64,000 nucleotides of DNA from Geminocystis sp. NIES-3708 (GTDB lineage Bacteria > Cyanobacteriota > Cyanobacteriia > Cyanobacteriales > Cyanobacteriaceae): positions 2,417,656 through 2,481,655 of the forward strand of contig NZ_AP014815.1 in NCBI RefSeq assembly GCF_001548095.1. The letters run 5' to 3'. Below are positions 7,947-16,620 of the stretch, one piece after another. Within the stretch, counting starts at the first letter, position 1. Each line of letters begins with the position of its first letter. The position numbers were made by a program, and so were the translations under genes. Below the pieces are notes generated by a model. It saw only the letters and a program-made list of their open reading frames with translations. It had not been told where the DNA came from and searched no databases.

Positions 7947-9788
7947 TTAGATATTTTGATTAAGCCATTCATCCAGAACAAGAAGTAACCAAAGGGAATT
8001 AGTTTGTTCCTGTTCAATCATTTTCTTAATTGTTTCTGGACGGAAATATTCATATATTTTACACCCAGAATCTAGGAAACGCGCCTCTAATATTTTTCTA
8101 TAATTACCATCAGCAGACAAAAATTTTTCAATAGGAGGACTAAATCCCATCTTTCGACGATGTAAAAAATCATCAGAATAATAACGACTTAGTAATTTTT
8201 TAAGAAGTAGCTTTCCTTCCCAAATCCCTTGATCGTTTCTGCCAATATTAAAAGACTCAGGAATACTTCCTGCAAACTCAAATACCTTGGTATCAACAAT
8301 GGGTGTTCTTACTTCTAGTCCGTTCATCATACTCGCTATATCTACTTTTGTCAAAATACAAGAAGGCATATAAGTTTTGATGTCTAAATATTGAGCTTTT
8401 TGATTCCAATTATAATTACTAACTTTCTTGTATTCTTCTTCAAAAATATTTATCGGTTGATTAACGATAGAATTATGTTCCCTCCTCCATAATTCAAGGC
8501 GATCGTCAGAGGACATTTGAGTTATATGCCGAAACCAAGTTTGCAAGTCAGGAATACGATAGGGATAGTGATCTCGTTTCCAAAAGCGATAAAAAAAAGG
8601 ATGGGTTATTTTTTCCCATCGGGGCTTTTCTTCTTGATATTTATGTAGCCAATACATCCAATCAAGATAATTATTATAGCCAGCAAACAATTCATCGCCT
8701 CCATCCCCTGACAAAACCATTGTTACTTGTTGACGTGCCATTTTACTGACGTAATAGGTTGGAATTGCTGAACTGTCTCCAAAGGGTTCACCATAATGTT
8801 TAACTAATTTAGGTAAAAGCTCTTCTAGTGCTTCCAGTTTAACAATTTCTGTATGGTGGTCTGTTTTCCATCTCTGAGCTACAATTTCTGCATATTGAAG
8901 TTCATTAAAATCAGCTTCATCAAAACCAATACTGAAAGTTTTCACAGGTTGTTCTAATAATTGACTCATGTAGGCAACTATTGCACTTGAATCAACACCT
9001 CCTGAGAGAAACGCTCCGAAGGGAACATCAGATTCCAAATGTGCTTTGACTGATTCCTTGAAAACAAAGTCAAATTCTTCTAACCAATCTGCTTCATTTT
9101 TAGTGTTATTGGGCTTGAAGTCTAAATGCCAATATTGTTTGCTTTCGGAAATAGCACCGCCAAAGGTGATATTAATATAATGAGCTGGAAGTAATTTTTT
9201 GATCTGTTGAAATATGGTTTTTGGAGCTGGAATATATTTTAACCAAAGATATTGATCAATTGCTTGTAAATCTATATCTAAGTTAATTGAAAGTTGACGT
9301 AAAGCCTGAATTTCTGAAGCGAAGGCAAAAAAAGTATCGGTAAAAATATAATATAAAGGCTTAATTCCTAATGGATCACGAGCAATAAAAACTTTTTGAC
9401 GATTCAAATCAACAATGCCAAAGGCAAACATTCCGCGAAATCTTTGGACACAAGAATCGCCCCATTCTTCATAACTATGTACAATTACTTCTGTATCAGA
9501 ATTGGTTTTAAATCTATGACCTTTACTAACTAACTGTTGTCTTAGTTCTTGATAGTTATAAATTTCTCCATTAAATGTTATCCATATAGTTTCATCTTCA
9601 TTGCAAAGTGGTTGCCCTCCTGTATCTAAATCGATAATAGCTAATCTCCGATGACCAATCGCCACTTGTCCATTGATCCAGATCCCGTCGCCATCTGGAC
9701 CACGATGACTAAGGGAATTTGTCATTAATTGAATGTCTTGACGATTAGCTTTTTCTTGGAATTGAAGAATGCCAGTGATACCACACAT
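7947..9788 (-). CDS. asnB: Asparagine synthase (glutamine-hydrolysing) family protein
   Basis: The 613-residue, two-domain protein has the class II glutaminase N-terminus with catalytic Cys2 (MCGITGIL), SHRGPDGDG and NGEIYN. The C-terminal ATP-pyrophosphatase domain has the PP-loop FLSGGVDSSAI near 262-273, and LSGDGGDELFAGY follows. Full length and all key motifs are present, so it should move glutamine ammonia to an activated carboxylate. AsnB-type enzymes in sugar and natural-product clusters often amidate uronic acids or other acids instead of aspartate. Its place between three PhyH genes and a GT4 gene makes a tailoring role likely, but plain asparagine synthesis cannot be excluded. The next gene follows after five bases. 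Confidence 0.93.
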   Translation of the reverse strand: MCGITGILQFQEKANRQDIQLMTNSLSHRGPDGDGIWINGQVAIGHRRLAIIDLDTGGQPLCNEDETIWITFNGEIYNYQELRQQLVSKGHRFKTNSDTEVIVHSYEEWGDSCVQRFRGMFAFGIVDLNRQKVFIARDPLGIKPLYYIFTDTFFAFASEIQALRQLSINLDIDLQAIDQYLWLKYIPAPKTIFQQIKKLLPAHYINITFGGAISESKQYWHLDFKPNNTKNEADWLEEFDFVFKESVKAHLESDVPFGAFLSGGVDSSAIVAYMSQLLEQPVKTFSIGFDEADFNELQYAEIVAQRWKTDHHTEIVKLEALEELLPKLVKHYGEPFGDSSAIPTYYVSKMARQQVTMVLSGDGGDELFAGYNNYLDWMYWLHKYQEEKPRWEKITHPFFYRFWKRDHYPYRIPDLQTWFRHITQMSSDDRLELWRREHNSIVNQPINIFEEEYKKVSNYNWNQKAQYLDIKTYMPSCILTKVDIASMMNGLEVRTPIVDTKVFEFAGSIPESFNIGRNDQGIWEGKLLLKKLLSRYYSDDFLHRRKMGFSPPIEKFLSADGNYRKILEARFLDSGCKIYEYFRPETIKKMIEQEQTNSLWLLLVLDEWLNQNI

Positions 9789-9856
9789 AATGGTTATTAT
9801 TGTCTCTTAAAATATGTGTTAACTAAATTTCTATCTAGTCATTAGTACCAATCTAA

Positions 9857-10732
9857 CTAACCAAATAATTTTGAAATAAAATCTTTTGCCCACCTCAACG
9901 GTTTCCCATTTTGATGACGGTCTTTGTCCATTTTATTAACAAAATCTTCTATAGTTATTGGCTCAAATTCACGATCGACAAAACCCAAGCTAGTTAAACC
10001 TTCTGGTCTAACTCCCCAGATGTTCGAGGTATAAAACTCATCATCAACCTCAAAAACTTCTAACTTCGAGGCATCCTTTTCAGTGTCACAATAATAATAA
10101 CGCAAGGTACTATCGATTGAAATCATTAACCCAGCTAGAACCACTCGCTCGTTGGTAGTTTGATTCGGTGGCGAACCATGGAAAATATTTGTATCATAAA
10201 TCACGGCTTCTCCTGCTTTAATCGACAATTCCGTTAAATACTTTTCTTCAATTGTTGGCAGAAGATGTTTATAAGGAAAATCACTGTACCCTCCTGATGG
10301 TTTGTTATTCAAGTTGTGACTACCTTTAACTACTTTAAGACAACCATTATAATTATTAACATCAATCAGAGGACACCAAACCCCCACAGAATTAAATCTA
10401 TTTATATCTACAAATGACCAATCATAGTGTAATCCTATTGTGCTATCTAATCTTTGGGCGTGTTTGACAAGAAAACTCCAATGACATAGACGATATGATC
10501 TCAAAAAATGAGCCATTTTTTGAGCAAGAATTTTCTTGATACTACTATTAATAAATTGACGATAATGAATATCATTACTCATCATAGTAGGGACAAAACC
10601 ACTACTAAAATTGTGGGTTAGAGAATTATAGATATCTTGTATGCTAACTACTTCCTGATCAGCTAAAAATTTAACGACAGCATAGCCGTCTTTTTTTAGA
10701 TCTAAAATGATCTTTTTCTCATCAACTATCAC
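9857..10732 (-). CDS. PhyH-family Fe(II)/2OG oxygenase, copy A
   Basis: The 291-residue protein has the phytanoyl-CoA dioxygenase pattern: His102 and Asp104 (GLHYDWSFVD), CPLIDVNNYNGCLKVVKGSH, GEAVIYDTNIFHGS with distal His185, and Arg196 in NERVVLAG. PhyH enzymes hydroxylate CoA-, carrier- or glycan-bound substrates. The GTG start at 10732 is backed by a strong GGGAGG eight bases upstream and an in-frame stop before it. It is a tandem paralogue of the gene at 11232-12125. The last ~47 residues are nearly identical between the two, while the N-terminal parts differ far more, which suggests gene conversion. It sits 68 bases upstream of asnB. The substrate is unknown. Confidence 0.88.
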   Translation of the reverse strand: MIVDEKKIILDLKKDGYAVVKFLADQEVVSIQDIYNSLTHNFSSGFVPTMMSNDIHYRQFINSSIKKILAQKMAHFLRSYRLCHWSFLVKHAQRLDSTIGLHYDWSFVDINRFNSVGVWCPLIDVNNYNGCLKVVKGSHNLNNKPSGGYSDFPYKHLLPTIEEKYLTELSIKAGEAVIYDTNIFHGSPPNQTTNERVVLAGLMISIDSTLRYYYCDTEKDASKLEVFEVDDEFYTSNIWGVRPEGLTSLGFVDREFEPITIEDFVNKMDKDRHQNGKPLRWAKDFISKLFG

Positions 10733-11043
10733 GAATTTTTACCTCCCAGTGAGTTAATAATTTTAAAGTTCTGAGGAAAAGATCTATGCAAACGTGCGAG
10801 GGAATTCATGAATTGCCTTTACGGTAAAAACAGAGATTCAAAGCTATTCTGCGTAGATCTTAATTTTTCTCAAGAATAGATTTGGCTTCTGATTTCGTCG
10901 CCATTTTTGAGTAGTTCCACAAACTCTTCTTCTGAAATTAGCCGATTTTGATTTTTGACAAATCCTTCACTCTTCCATTCAGGTTTGCGATCGTCATATA
11001 ATTCGCTGACATTGCTTGTAAGAAAGAATTCACTGTCTGCATG
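9877..11043 (-). repeat. Tandem segmental duplication, copy A (about 1.2 kb)
   Basis: This block matches 11257-12445 in gene order and sequence: a whole PhyH gene, its leader, and the 3' end of a third PhyH gene. The shared leader includes a TTTACGGTAAAA-type stretch near 10820. Identity is highest across the last ~190 bases of the PhyH coding part and lower elsewhere. Boundaries are by eye and may shift by tens of bases. Confidence 0.8.
10870..11042 (-). pseudogene. 3' remnant of a PhyH gene
   Basis: The minus frame encodes ADSEFFLTSNVSELYDDRKP.., then GFVKNQNRLISEEEF and ends EIRSQIYS at a stop (10870-10872). This is the C-terminal ~55 residues of the protein encoded at 12268-13125, with substitutions but no frameshift. 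The rest of that gene is missing here, and 11043-11231 holds nothing I recognise. The remnant marks the far end of the duplicated block. Confidence 0.85.
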
Positions 11044-11231
11044 AAATTAGCTCCAAACAACTTAAATAAATTTAAATTTATTGCTTTAATTTTAGATATA
11101 GCCCTTTCGTAGTCAAGCGCGATATAGATGATTCCTACTTCACACTAAAAATGCTACCAAACTTTACAGTATCTCACAATTATAGTCAAGCCTAATAGTA
11201 GATAGGTCGACAAGACAACCGAACAAACTTC

Positions 11232-12125
11232 TTATTTATCCCAGTTTATATAGTCAGATAATTTTGAAATGAAATCTTTTGCCCACCTCAACGGTTTCCC
11301 ATTTTGATGACCGTCTTTGTCCATTTTATTAACAAAATCTTCTATAGTTATTGGCTCAAATTCACGATCGACAAAACCCAAGCTAGTTAAACCTTCTGGT
11401 CTAACTCCCCAGATGTGCGAGGTATAAAACTCATCATCAACCTCAAAAACTTCTATCTTCGAGTCATTTTTTTCAGTGTCACAATGATAATAACGCATGG
11501 TACTATTGATAGGGATCATTATGCCTGATAAAACCACTCGTTCGGTCTTAGTTTGATTTGGTGGTGAACAATGAAAAACCCTAGTATCAAAAATTACAGC
11601 TTCCCCCGCTTTAATCGGCAACTCCGTTAAATACTTATCTTCAATTATTGATAAAAGATGTTTATAAGGAAAATCCATAAATACTCCCCATGGTTTATTA
11701 TTCAAGTTGTGACTACCTTTAACTACTTTAAGACAACCATTTGAATTATCAACATCAATAAGCGGACAAAAAATATTCAAGGAATTAAATTTTTCTTTAT
11801 CCACAAATGACCAATCATAGTGTAGCCCTAGTGTGCTATCTAATCTTTGGGCTTGCTTGACAAGAAAACTCCAATGACAAAGACGATATGATTTGAAAAA
11901 ATGGCTCATTTTTTGTGCCAGAATTTTCTTGAGCCTACTATTAATTAATTGACGATAATGAATATCATTACTTATCATAGTAGGTGCAAAACCACTATTA
12001 AAATTGTGGGATAGAGAATCATAGAAATGTTGTATATCAATTATTTCCTGATAGTCTAAAAATTCAACTATAGTATACCCATCTCTTTTTATATCTAAAA
12101 TGATCTTCTCTTCATCAAATATCAC
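11232..12125 (-). CDS. PhyH-family Fe(II)/2OG oxygenase, copy B
   Basis: This 297-residue paralogue of the gene at 9857-10732 keeps the same ligands (His102, Asp104 in GLHYDWSFVD; His185; Arg196 in TERVVLSG). The frame is open to 12182, but the GTG at 12123-12125 is chosen because it aligns exactly with the copy A start and has the same AGAGGT Shine-Dalgarno region; the extra upstream codons are leader read in frame after a one-base loss. The distal-His segment reads FDTRVFHCSPP against YDTNIFHGSPP in copy A, and the central surface differs (WGVFMDFPYKHL against SGGYSDFPYKHL). The substrate may therefore have drifted. It is the middle of three PhyH genes in a row; the substrate is unknown. 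Confidence 0.88.
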   Translation of the reverse strand: MIFDEEKIILDIKRDGYTIVEFLDYQEIIDIQHFYDSLSHNFNSGFAPTMISNDIHYRQLINSRLKKILAQKMSHFFKSYRLCHWSFLVKQAQRLDSTLGLHYDWSFVDKEKFNSLNIFCPLIDVDNSNGCLKVVKGSHNLNNKPWGVFMDFPYKHLLSIIEDKYLTELPIKAGEAVIFDTRVFHCSPPNQTKTERVVLSGIMIPINSTMRYYHCDTEKNDSKIEVFEVDDEFYTSHIWGVRPEGLTSLGFVDREFEPITIEDFVNKMDKDGHQNGKPLRWAKDFISKLSDYINWDK

Positions 12126-12445
12126 GGATTTTACCTCTATTGAGTGAATAATTTTAAAATTTTGAAGATAAAACTTACGCAAGTGTCAAAAATGTGACGA
12201 AATTCACGAATTACCCTTACGGTAAAATCAGACATTCAAAGCAGTTTTGCATAACTCTGAATTATTTTCAAGAATAGATTTGGCTTCTAATTTCTTCACC
12301 ATTTTTGAGAAGTTTCGCAAACTCTTCCTCTGTAATCAAACGATTTTGATTTTTGACAAAACCTACACTCTTCCAGTCAGGTTTGCGATCGCCATACAAG
12401 TCGCTGACATGACTTGTGAGGAAGAATTCACTGTCCGCATGAATC
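11257..12445 (-). repeat. Tandem segmental duplication, copy B (about 1.2 kb)
   Basis: This partner of 9877-11043 holds the copy B PhyH gene and the 3' end of the PhyH gene at 12268. Because that third gene is intact here, this is probably the parental block and 9877-11043 the daughter. Confidence 0.8.
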
Positions 12446-13125
12446 AATTCAAATCTCTCCTCACATTCTTTAAAAAAGAATGTTGGGGTAGCATCACTGG
12501 GAATACAGAGTATTTGAATCGCAATGCGAGACTGATCAGAGTCATTCTTTCGAGACCAATGAATGAGTCCATCATCAAAAATGATCGCTTCTCCTGCCTT
12601 CATTGGGAACGGTTTGAGGTATTTCTCAATCAATGCCTCTTGGAAGTTTACAAAATAGGGGGGACTATTTGGTGCTTCGATATGGGGCAGGATTTTATGA
12701 CTACCCGCAACAACCTGAATAGCACCGTTTGATTCAATAACATCCACTAGCGGACACCAAATAGTCACTGTAGTGTCGTTAATATCAGCGATCGCTGGCC
12801 AGTTTTGATGAATTTGAAATTCCCCTGTATGGGGAGGTTTGACATAAAAATTGCAGTTGAGAATTTCGTATCCTACAAGGTATTCATTTACAAAAGGCGT
12901 AAATATCCCTCTAATTAGATTGTAAGTTTGGCGTTTATATTCAAGATTTGGGTCTAGGAATGAACAATGGTAAGAGTTTTTTGGTGCAAAATTGTCATAT
13001 GGACGCAACTTAGCTATTTCTTCTAAGAGATACATAACTTGCGTTGAAGATAACATTGGAACTTGTACATAGCCTTTTTTCAAAAAGCTTTTCTGTAAAT
13101 CATTGTCTTGAAATATTTGTCGCAT
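12268..13125 (-). CDS. PhyH-family oxygenase with altered HxD motif (HQN)
   Basis: The 285-residue protein has the PhyH fold signals: VTIWCPLVDVIESNGAIQVV, AGSHKILPH, GEAIIFDDGLIHWS (distal His189) and SRIAIQ with Arg200. The first ligand motif is IHQNWPAIAD: His106 is present but the expected Asp at 108 is Asn. Loss of this carboxylate occurs in non-heme iron halogenases (Gly or Ala) and in inactive members; Asn is unusual and could weaken or change iron binding. The C-terminus (LYGDRKPDWKSVGFVKNQ) recurs in the remnant at 10870-11042. It lies 93 bases downstream of the E1-lipoyl-thioesterase gene and probably works on the product or intermediate of that enzyme. Family firm, activity uncertain. 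Confidence 0.85.
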   Translation of the reverse strand: MRQIFQDNDLQKSFLKKGYVQVPMLSSTQVMYLLEEIAKLRPYDNFAPKNSYHCSFLDPNLEYKRQTYNLIRGIFTPFVNEYLVGYEILNCNFYVKPPHTGEFQIHQNWPAIADINDTTVTIWCPLVDVIESNGAIQVVAGSHKILPHIEAPNSPPYFVNFQEALIEKYLKPFPMKAGEAIIFDDGLIHWSRKNDSDQSRIAIQILCIPSDATPTFFFKECEERFELIHADSEFFLTSHVSDLYGDRKPDWKSVGFVKNQNRLITEEEFAKLLKNGEEIRSQIYS

Positions 13126-13218
13126 GATATTTTTTACTTCAAAAAATTCGGCGTTGCATCAATGCCCATAATTTAGTTGCACACATGATTATAGGTGAAT
13201 TCGTGGGAGAGGATCAAG

Positions 13219-16200
13219 TTAATCAAAATGCTCTAAACAAATATTAATTTTTTCAGCGAGCTTCTCCGCATTAGGATCGAACAAAATAGAGAGATGATTA
13301 CCTTCAATTTGATGCATTTCAAATCCACCGCAAACAAGACTCTTCCAACTATTTGGTTGTGTAGGATTAAAGTAATTGCCCTCAATCATCTTTTCAGTAG
13401 CTGAAAAATATATGATTTTGCCATCATATAATTGAGGCTTGTAGTTACCTAGAGCTTTAATATTTGCCTTCCACATTCTAAATCTAGTAAGATTTTCAAC
13501 AGACAATAGATATTCTTCTGTATCATAAGTCCAAGGTGGTGGAAATTTTCCTTGTTGAGAAATTGTATCTGCTAAGAACCCAATATCCTTCTCCAAAAGA
13601 AATGGCTTGGGACTATCTACCATCATAATAGGTAATACTTCTTGACCGTGTTTAGTCATTTTTTGTGCAATTTCAAAAGCAATACTTCCGCCCATACAAA
13701 CACCCCCAATTAGATAAGGTCCTTTAGAAACCACTTTCTGAATTTCCTGAATATAGTAATTTGCGATATCCTCTATCTTTGTATAAGGGGAATTTTCCCC
13801 ATTAATTCCTAACGCTTGCATTCCATAAATTGGTCGTTCTGGATCGATGTACTTGATAAAATCTAAGGTGACATTTGGATGATCACCAGTTACCCCATGT
13901 ACATAGAAAAATGGTATTTTATGACCGGTTGACTTCAGAGGCACAATAGCTATAGAGTCTAAATTGTTTTTGTCTTGAGAAGACAAACTTACTACTCTCT
14001 CAATTTTTGATGGTGGTGTTAAAGTGGGCAGAATAACTTTGTGGCTAAAGCTCATCGGATAGATTTTTTTTTCGGAGGCTTCCGATGAAACCTTTTTTCG
14101 CTCCTTCTGTTTAAATACTGGTGTCCCTATTTCTTCACGTGTGACTGGTTTAGGTGCAACTAAATGGTTGCGAGAAAGGCTGACTTCTAGCAATGGAGAG
14201 CCAACTAAGATTTTTTGATTTTCACCTACAAAAATTTTTTCTATAATGCCATTGACAGGACTATCAAAATCAAGGACTGCTTTTGAAGTTTCTAACAATG
14301 CTACCGTTTGCCCCTCAGAAATTTCTTCTCCTACCTGAACACATAACTCTAAAACCTTTAAAACTTCATCCGAAGGTGCCACTCCAACAGCCTCAATCAT
14401 AAAACTACCTTCTTGAGATTTTTCGGGTGTAAAAATCCAATCTATCTCAAGATCTAAAAGATCGACAGCAGATTCAAGTATCCGCTTATATGATGGTAAA
14501 ACTTCCAATTGATTAGAAAAATTAAATGGAATATAGGTGTCAGGTCTTGTGACTCGTTTCATACGGACAGAGGAGTTAAGTGCCTCGGCAACAGTAGCCA
14601 TAATTTCACCTCCCATGCCACAACTGTGATTATCCTCATGGGTAACAATTAATTTACCAGTCTTACGAACTGAAGCAATTACCGTCTCGGAATCCCAAGG
14701 TGATAGCCAACGCAGATCGATTACCTCTGATTGGATACCCACAATCGCTAGTGCTTCTGCCGCTTGGCTACATTTCTGTACTAAGTTACCATAAGCAACA
14801 AACGTAATGTCAGATCCAGTGCGGACAATACGAGCCTTACCGATAGGAACAAATTGTTTATGAACATCTGACGAAGTGGTGGCGGTTAAATCAACCAAAT
14901 TTAAGCAACTTTTCGGATAGAAGAATAGGGTAGGACGATGGGAATCAAAAGCGGCGTTTAGAGTTCCGGCCGCATCTCCTGCCGTTGAACACATAACTAC
15001 ATCAATACCAGGTGTATGAACTGCTATAGATTCTAAAGACTGAGAATGAAATGGGCCTAGTCCTGGACGATACCCACCACAACTAATCATAACGATGACT
15101 GGACATTCCCACTCCCCATCGGTACGCCAATAGATACTCCCTAACTCAGAAATAATTTGGTTGAAAGCCAAAGGCATAAAATCAGCAAACTGCAAAAAAG
15201 CTACTGGACGACCACCAGCAAGTGCTCTACCGATACAAGTGCCAATAATAGTTGATTCACTCAATGGAGAGTTGATGATCCGTCCTGGAAACTCTGTACT
15301 CAATCCTTTCGTTAAACCAAATACATCTCCTTTTGGATCTTCGATGTCTTCCCCATATAAAGTAATCTGTGGTTCTCTTTTCATCCGATGCCAAAATACC
15401 TTGCAGATAGCTTCACGCATGGTTAGTCGATTTGCACTGTTATACCCTGTATATTCACTAGAAGGATCAGACAGTCCATGAGACAAAGTTTTTTTAGCAT
15501 GGAAAATTGCTTGGGGATCACAGCTAGATTGAGATTTCTTGGCTGCATTTTTGACTGATTTTTGAATATCAGCATCAATTTTTTCTAGTTCCTTAGTTGT
15601 TACCCCCAATTGCTGTAGATAATTTCTCAAGTTTTTAATCGGGTCGGCTTCTGCTCGTATCCGATCGATTTCCGAAACCTGACGATAAAGGGTTTGATCA
15701 TCAGCATTAGTGTGACTATTCAATCGTTCAAGAGTCATAACTATTAGGGCTGGTTTCCTTGTGTGACGAATGCTAGAGATAATTTTTTCAAAAGTCTCAT
15801 AACAAGCAATGCAATCCCATCCTTTGACACGATGAATTGGCAATCCATAAAAAGTCTCTGGAGTTTGGTCGGGCAATTTATAAAAAGTCTTCTTGTCGGT
15901 GACAGTAGAGATAGAGAAACGATTGTCCTCAATTAAAAACAAAACTGGTAATGAAAACCTTACAGCTTCGCCAATAGCTTCAATTACTTCCCCTTGTTGC
16001 GTTGTACCATCACCTAAAGCACAGACTACTAAAGGATGATTAGGGTTTTCTTTGATCTGTGCTGCTATACCGACAGCCTGTAAAGCATTATTCCCGACAA
16101 GTACTACCATATTTACAATGTTGGTATTGCGATCACTCATAAAAGCACTCATTTGACGTCCGCGTGAATGGGAATCATTTTTAGCAAACAGGCTATGAAA

Positions 16201-16476
16201 AAACATCTCAGGAGAGATACCACGAGCGAGCATCAGAGCTTTATCTCGATAGTGTAAATGTAGGTAATCTGCGGAAATGAGATGAGGGTTTAGCATCGCA
16301 ACCGCCTCATGCCCACCTCCAGAAACATGAAAAAATGCTTCACCTTGGGTGACGTATTGCTCTTCTATATAATCAATTTCTCTTGCTGTTATCATATTTT
16401 GATAAAGATTGAGAAATTGATTCAACAAGTCCGGAGACAATGGAGAAGGATTAGAATGAAGAATAGAATCTGACAT
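13219..16476 (-). CDS. 2-oxoacid dehydrogenase E1-alpha/E1-beta/lipoyl/thioesterase fusion
   Basis: The 1,085-residue protein joins four domains. Residues ~25-330 are E1-alpha: HYRDKALMLARGISPE, SRGRQMSAF and the thiamine diphosphate motif from GDG (155-157) to Asn185. Residues ~350-675 are E1-beta, with SPLSESTIIG (Glu407) and GPFHSQSLE. Residues ~692-766 are a lipoyl domain with the attachment lysine Lys732 (ETSKAVLDFDSP). Residues ~843-1085 are a type I thioesterase (PFFYVHGVTGDHPN; GGVCMGG with Cys927; Asp954; His1061). The usual Ser nucleophile is Cys. No E2 catalytic domain or E3 is present. It should decarboxylate a 2-oxo acid, load the acyl group on its own lipoyl arm, then pass or release it by the thioesterase. 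It is flanked by Wzt and three PhyH genes. The domain calls are strong; the reaction is inferred. Confidence 0.92.
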   Translation of the reverse strand: MSDSILHSNPSPLSPDLLNQFLNLYQNMITAREIDYIEEQYVTQGEAFFHVSGGGHEAVAMLNPHLISADYLHLHYRDKALMLARGISPEMFFHSLFAKNDSHSRGRQMSAFMSDRNTNIVNMVVLVGNNALQAVGIAAQIKENPNHPLVVCALGDGTTQQGEVIEAIGEAVRFSLPVLFLIEDNRFSISTVTDKKTFYKLPDQTPETFYGLPIHRVKGWDCIACYETFEKIISSIRHTRKPALIVMTLERLNSHTNADDQTLYRQVSEIDRIRAEADPIKNLRNYLQQLGVTTKELEKIDADIQKSVKNAAKKSQSSCDPQAIFHAKKTLSHGLSDPSSEYTGYNSANRLTMREAICKVFWHRMKREPQITLYGEDIEDPKGDVFGLTKGLSTEFPGRIINSPLSESTIIGTCIGRALAGGRPVAFLQFADFMPLAFNQIISELGSIYWRTDGEWECPVIVMISCGGYRPGLGPFHSQSLESIAVHTPGIDVVMCSTAGDAAGTLNAAFDSHRPTLFFYPKSCLNLVDLTATTSSDVHKQFVPIGKARIVRTGSDITFVAYGNLVQKCSQAAEALAIVGIQSEVIDLRWLSPWDSETVIASVRKTGKLIVTHEDNHSCGMGGEIMATVAEALNSSVRMKRVTRPDTYIPFNFSNQLEVLPSYKRILESAVDLLDLEIDWIFTPEKSQEGSFMIEAVGVAPSDEVLKVLELCVQVGEEISEGQTVALLETSKAVLDFDSPVNGIIEKIFVGENQKILVGSPLLEVSLSRNHLVAPKPVTREEIGTPVFKQKERKKVSSEASEKKIYPMSFSHKVILPTLTPPSKIERVVSLSSQDKNNLDSIAIVPLKSTGHKIPFFYVHGVTGDHPNVTLDFIKYIDPERPIYGMQALGINGENSPYTKIEDIANYYIQEIQKVVSKGPYLIGGVCMGGSIAFEIAQKMTKHGQEVLPIMMVDSPKPFLLEKDIGFLADTISQQGKFPPPWTYDTEEYLLSVENLTRFRMWKANIKALGNYKPQLYDGKIIYFSATEKMIEGNYFNPTQPNSWKSLVCGGFEMHQIEGNHLSILFDPNAEKLAEKINICLEHFD

Positions 16477-16620
16477 ATAGACTATAATTCTTAGTAAGGG
16501 TTTAAAAACAGGAAAATTTAGATATAAGCAGGTTTGATAAGAACAAAATATATCGCTTTATACTAATTGATAATACAATATTTTAAAACTGTCTGGAGTA
16601 TTGTTAGATCTTAAATTTAG

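Noticed and set aside
12126-12182. Extended N-terminus of PhyH copy B
   Set aside because: The aligned leader of copy A has an in-frame stop, and the conserved Shine-Dalgarno points to the GTG at 12125.
12247-12732. A 161-codon plus-strand ORF
   Set aside because: It lies antisense within the PhyH gene, which has clear family motifs. The plus frame has none.
15161-15481. A 106-codon plus-strand ORF inside the fusion gene
   Set aside because: It is antisense to the E1-beta domain and shows no domain or plausible start context.
13219-16476. Housekeeping pyruvate dehydrogenase
   Set aside because: Housekeeping E1 subunits are separate proteins with separate E2 and E3. The fused thioesterase and cluster setting argue for a dedicated enzyme.
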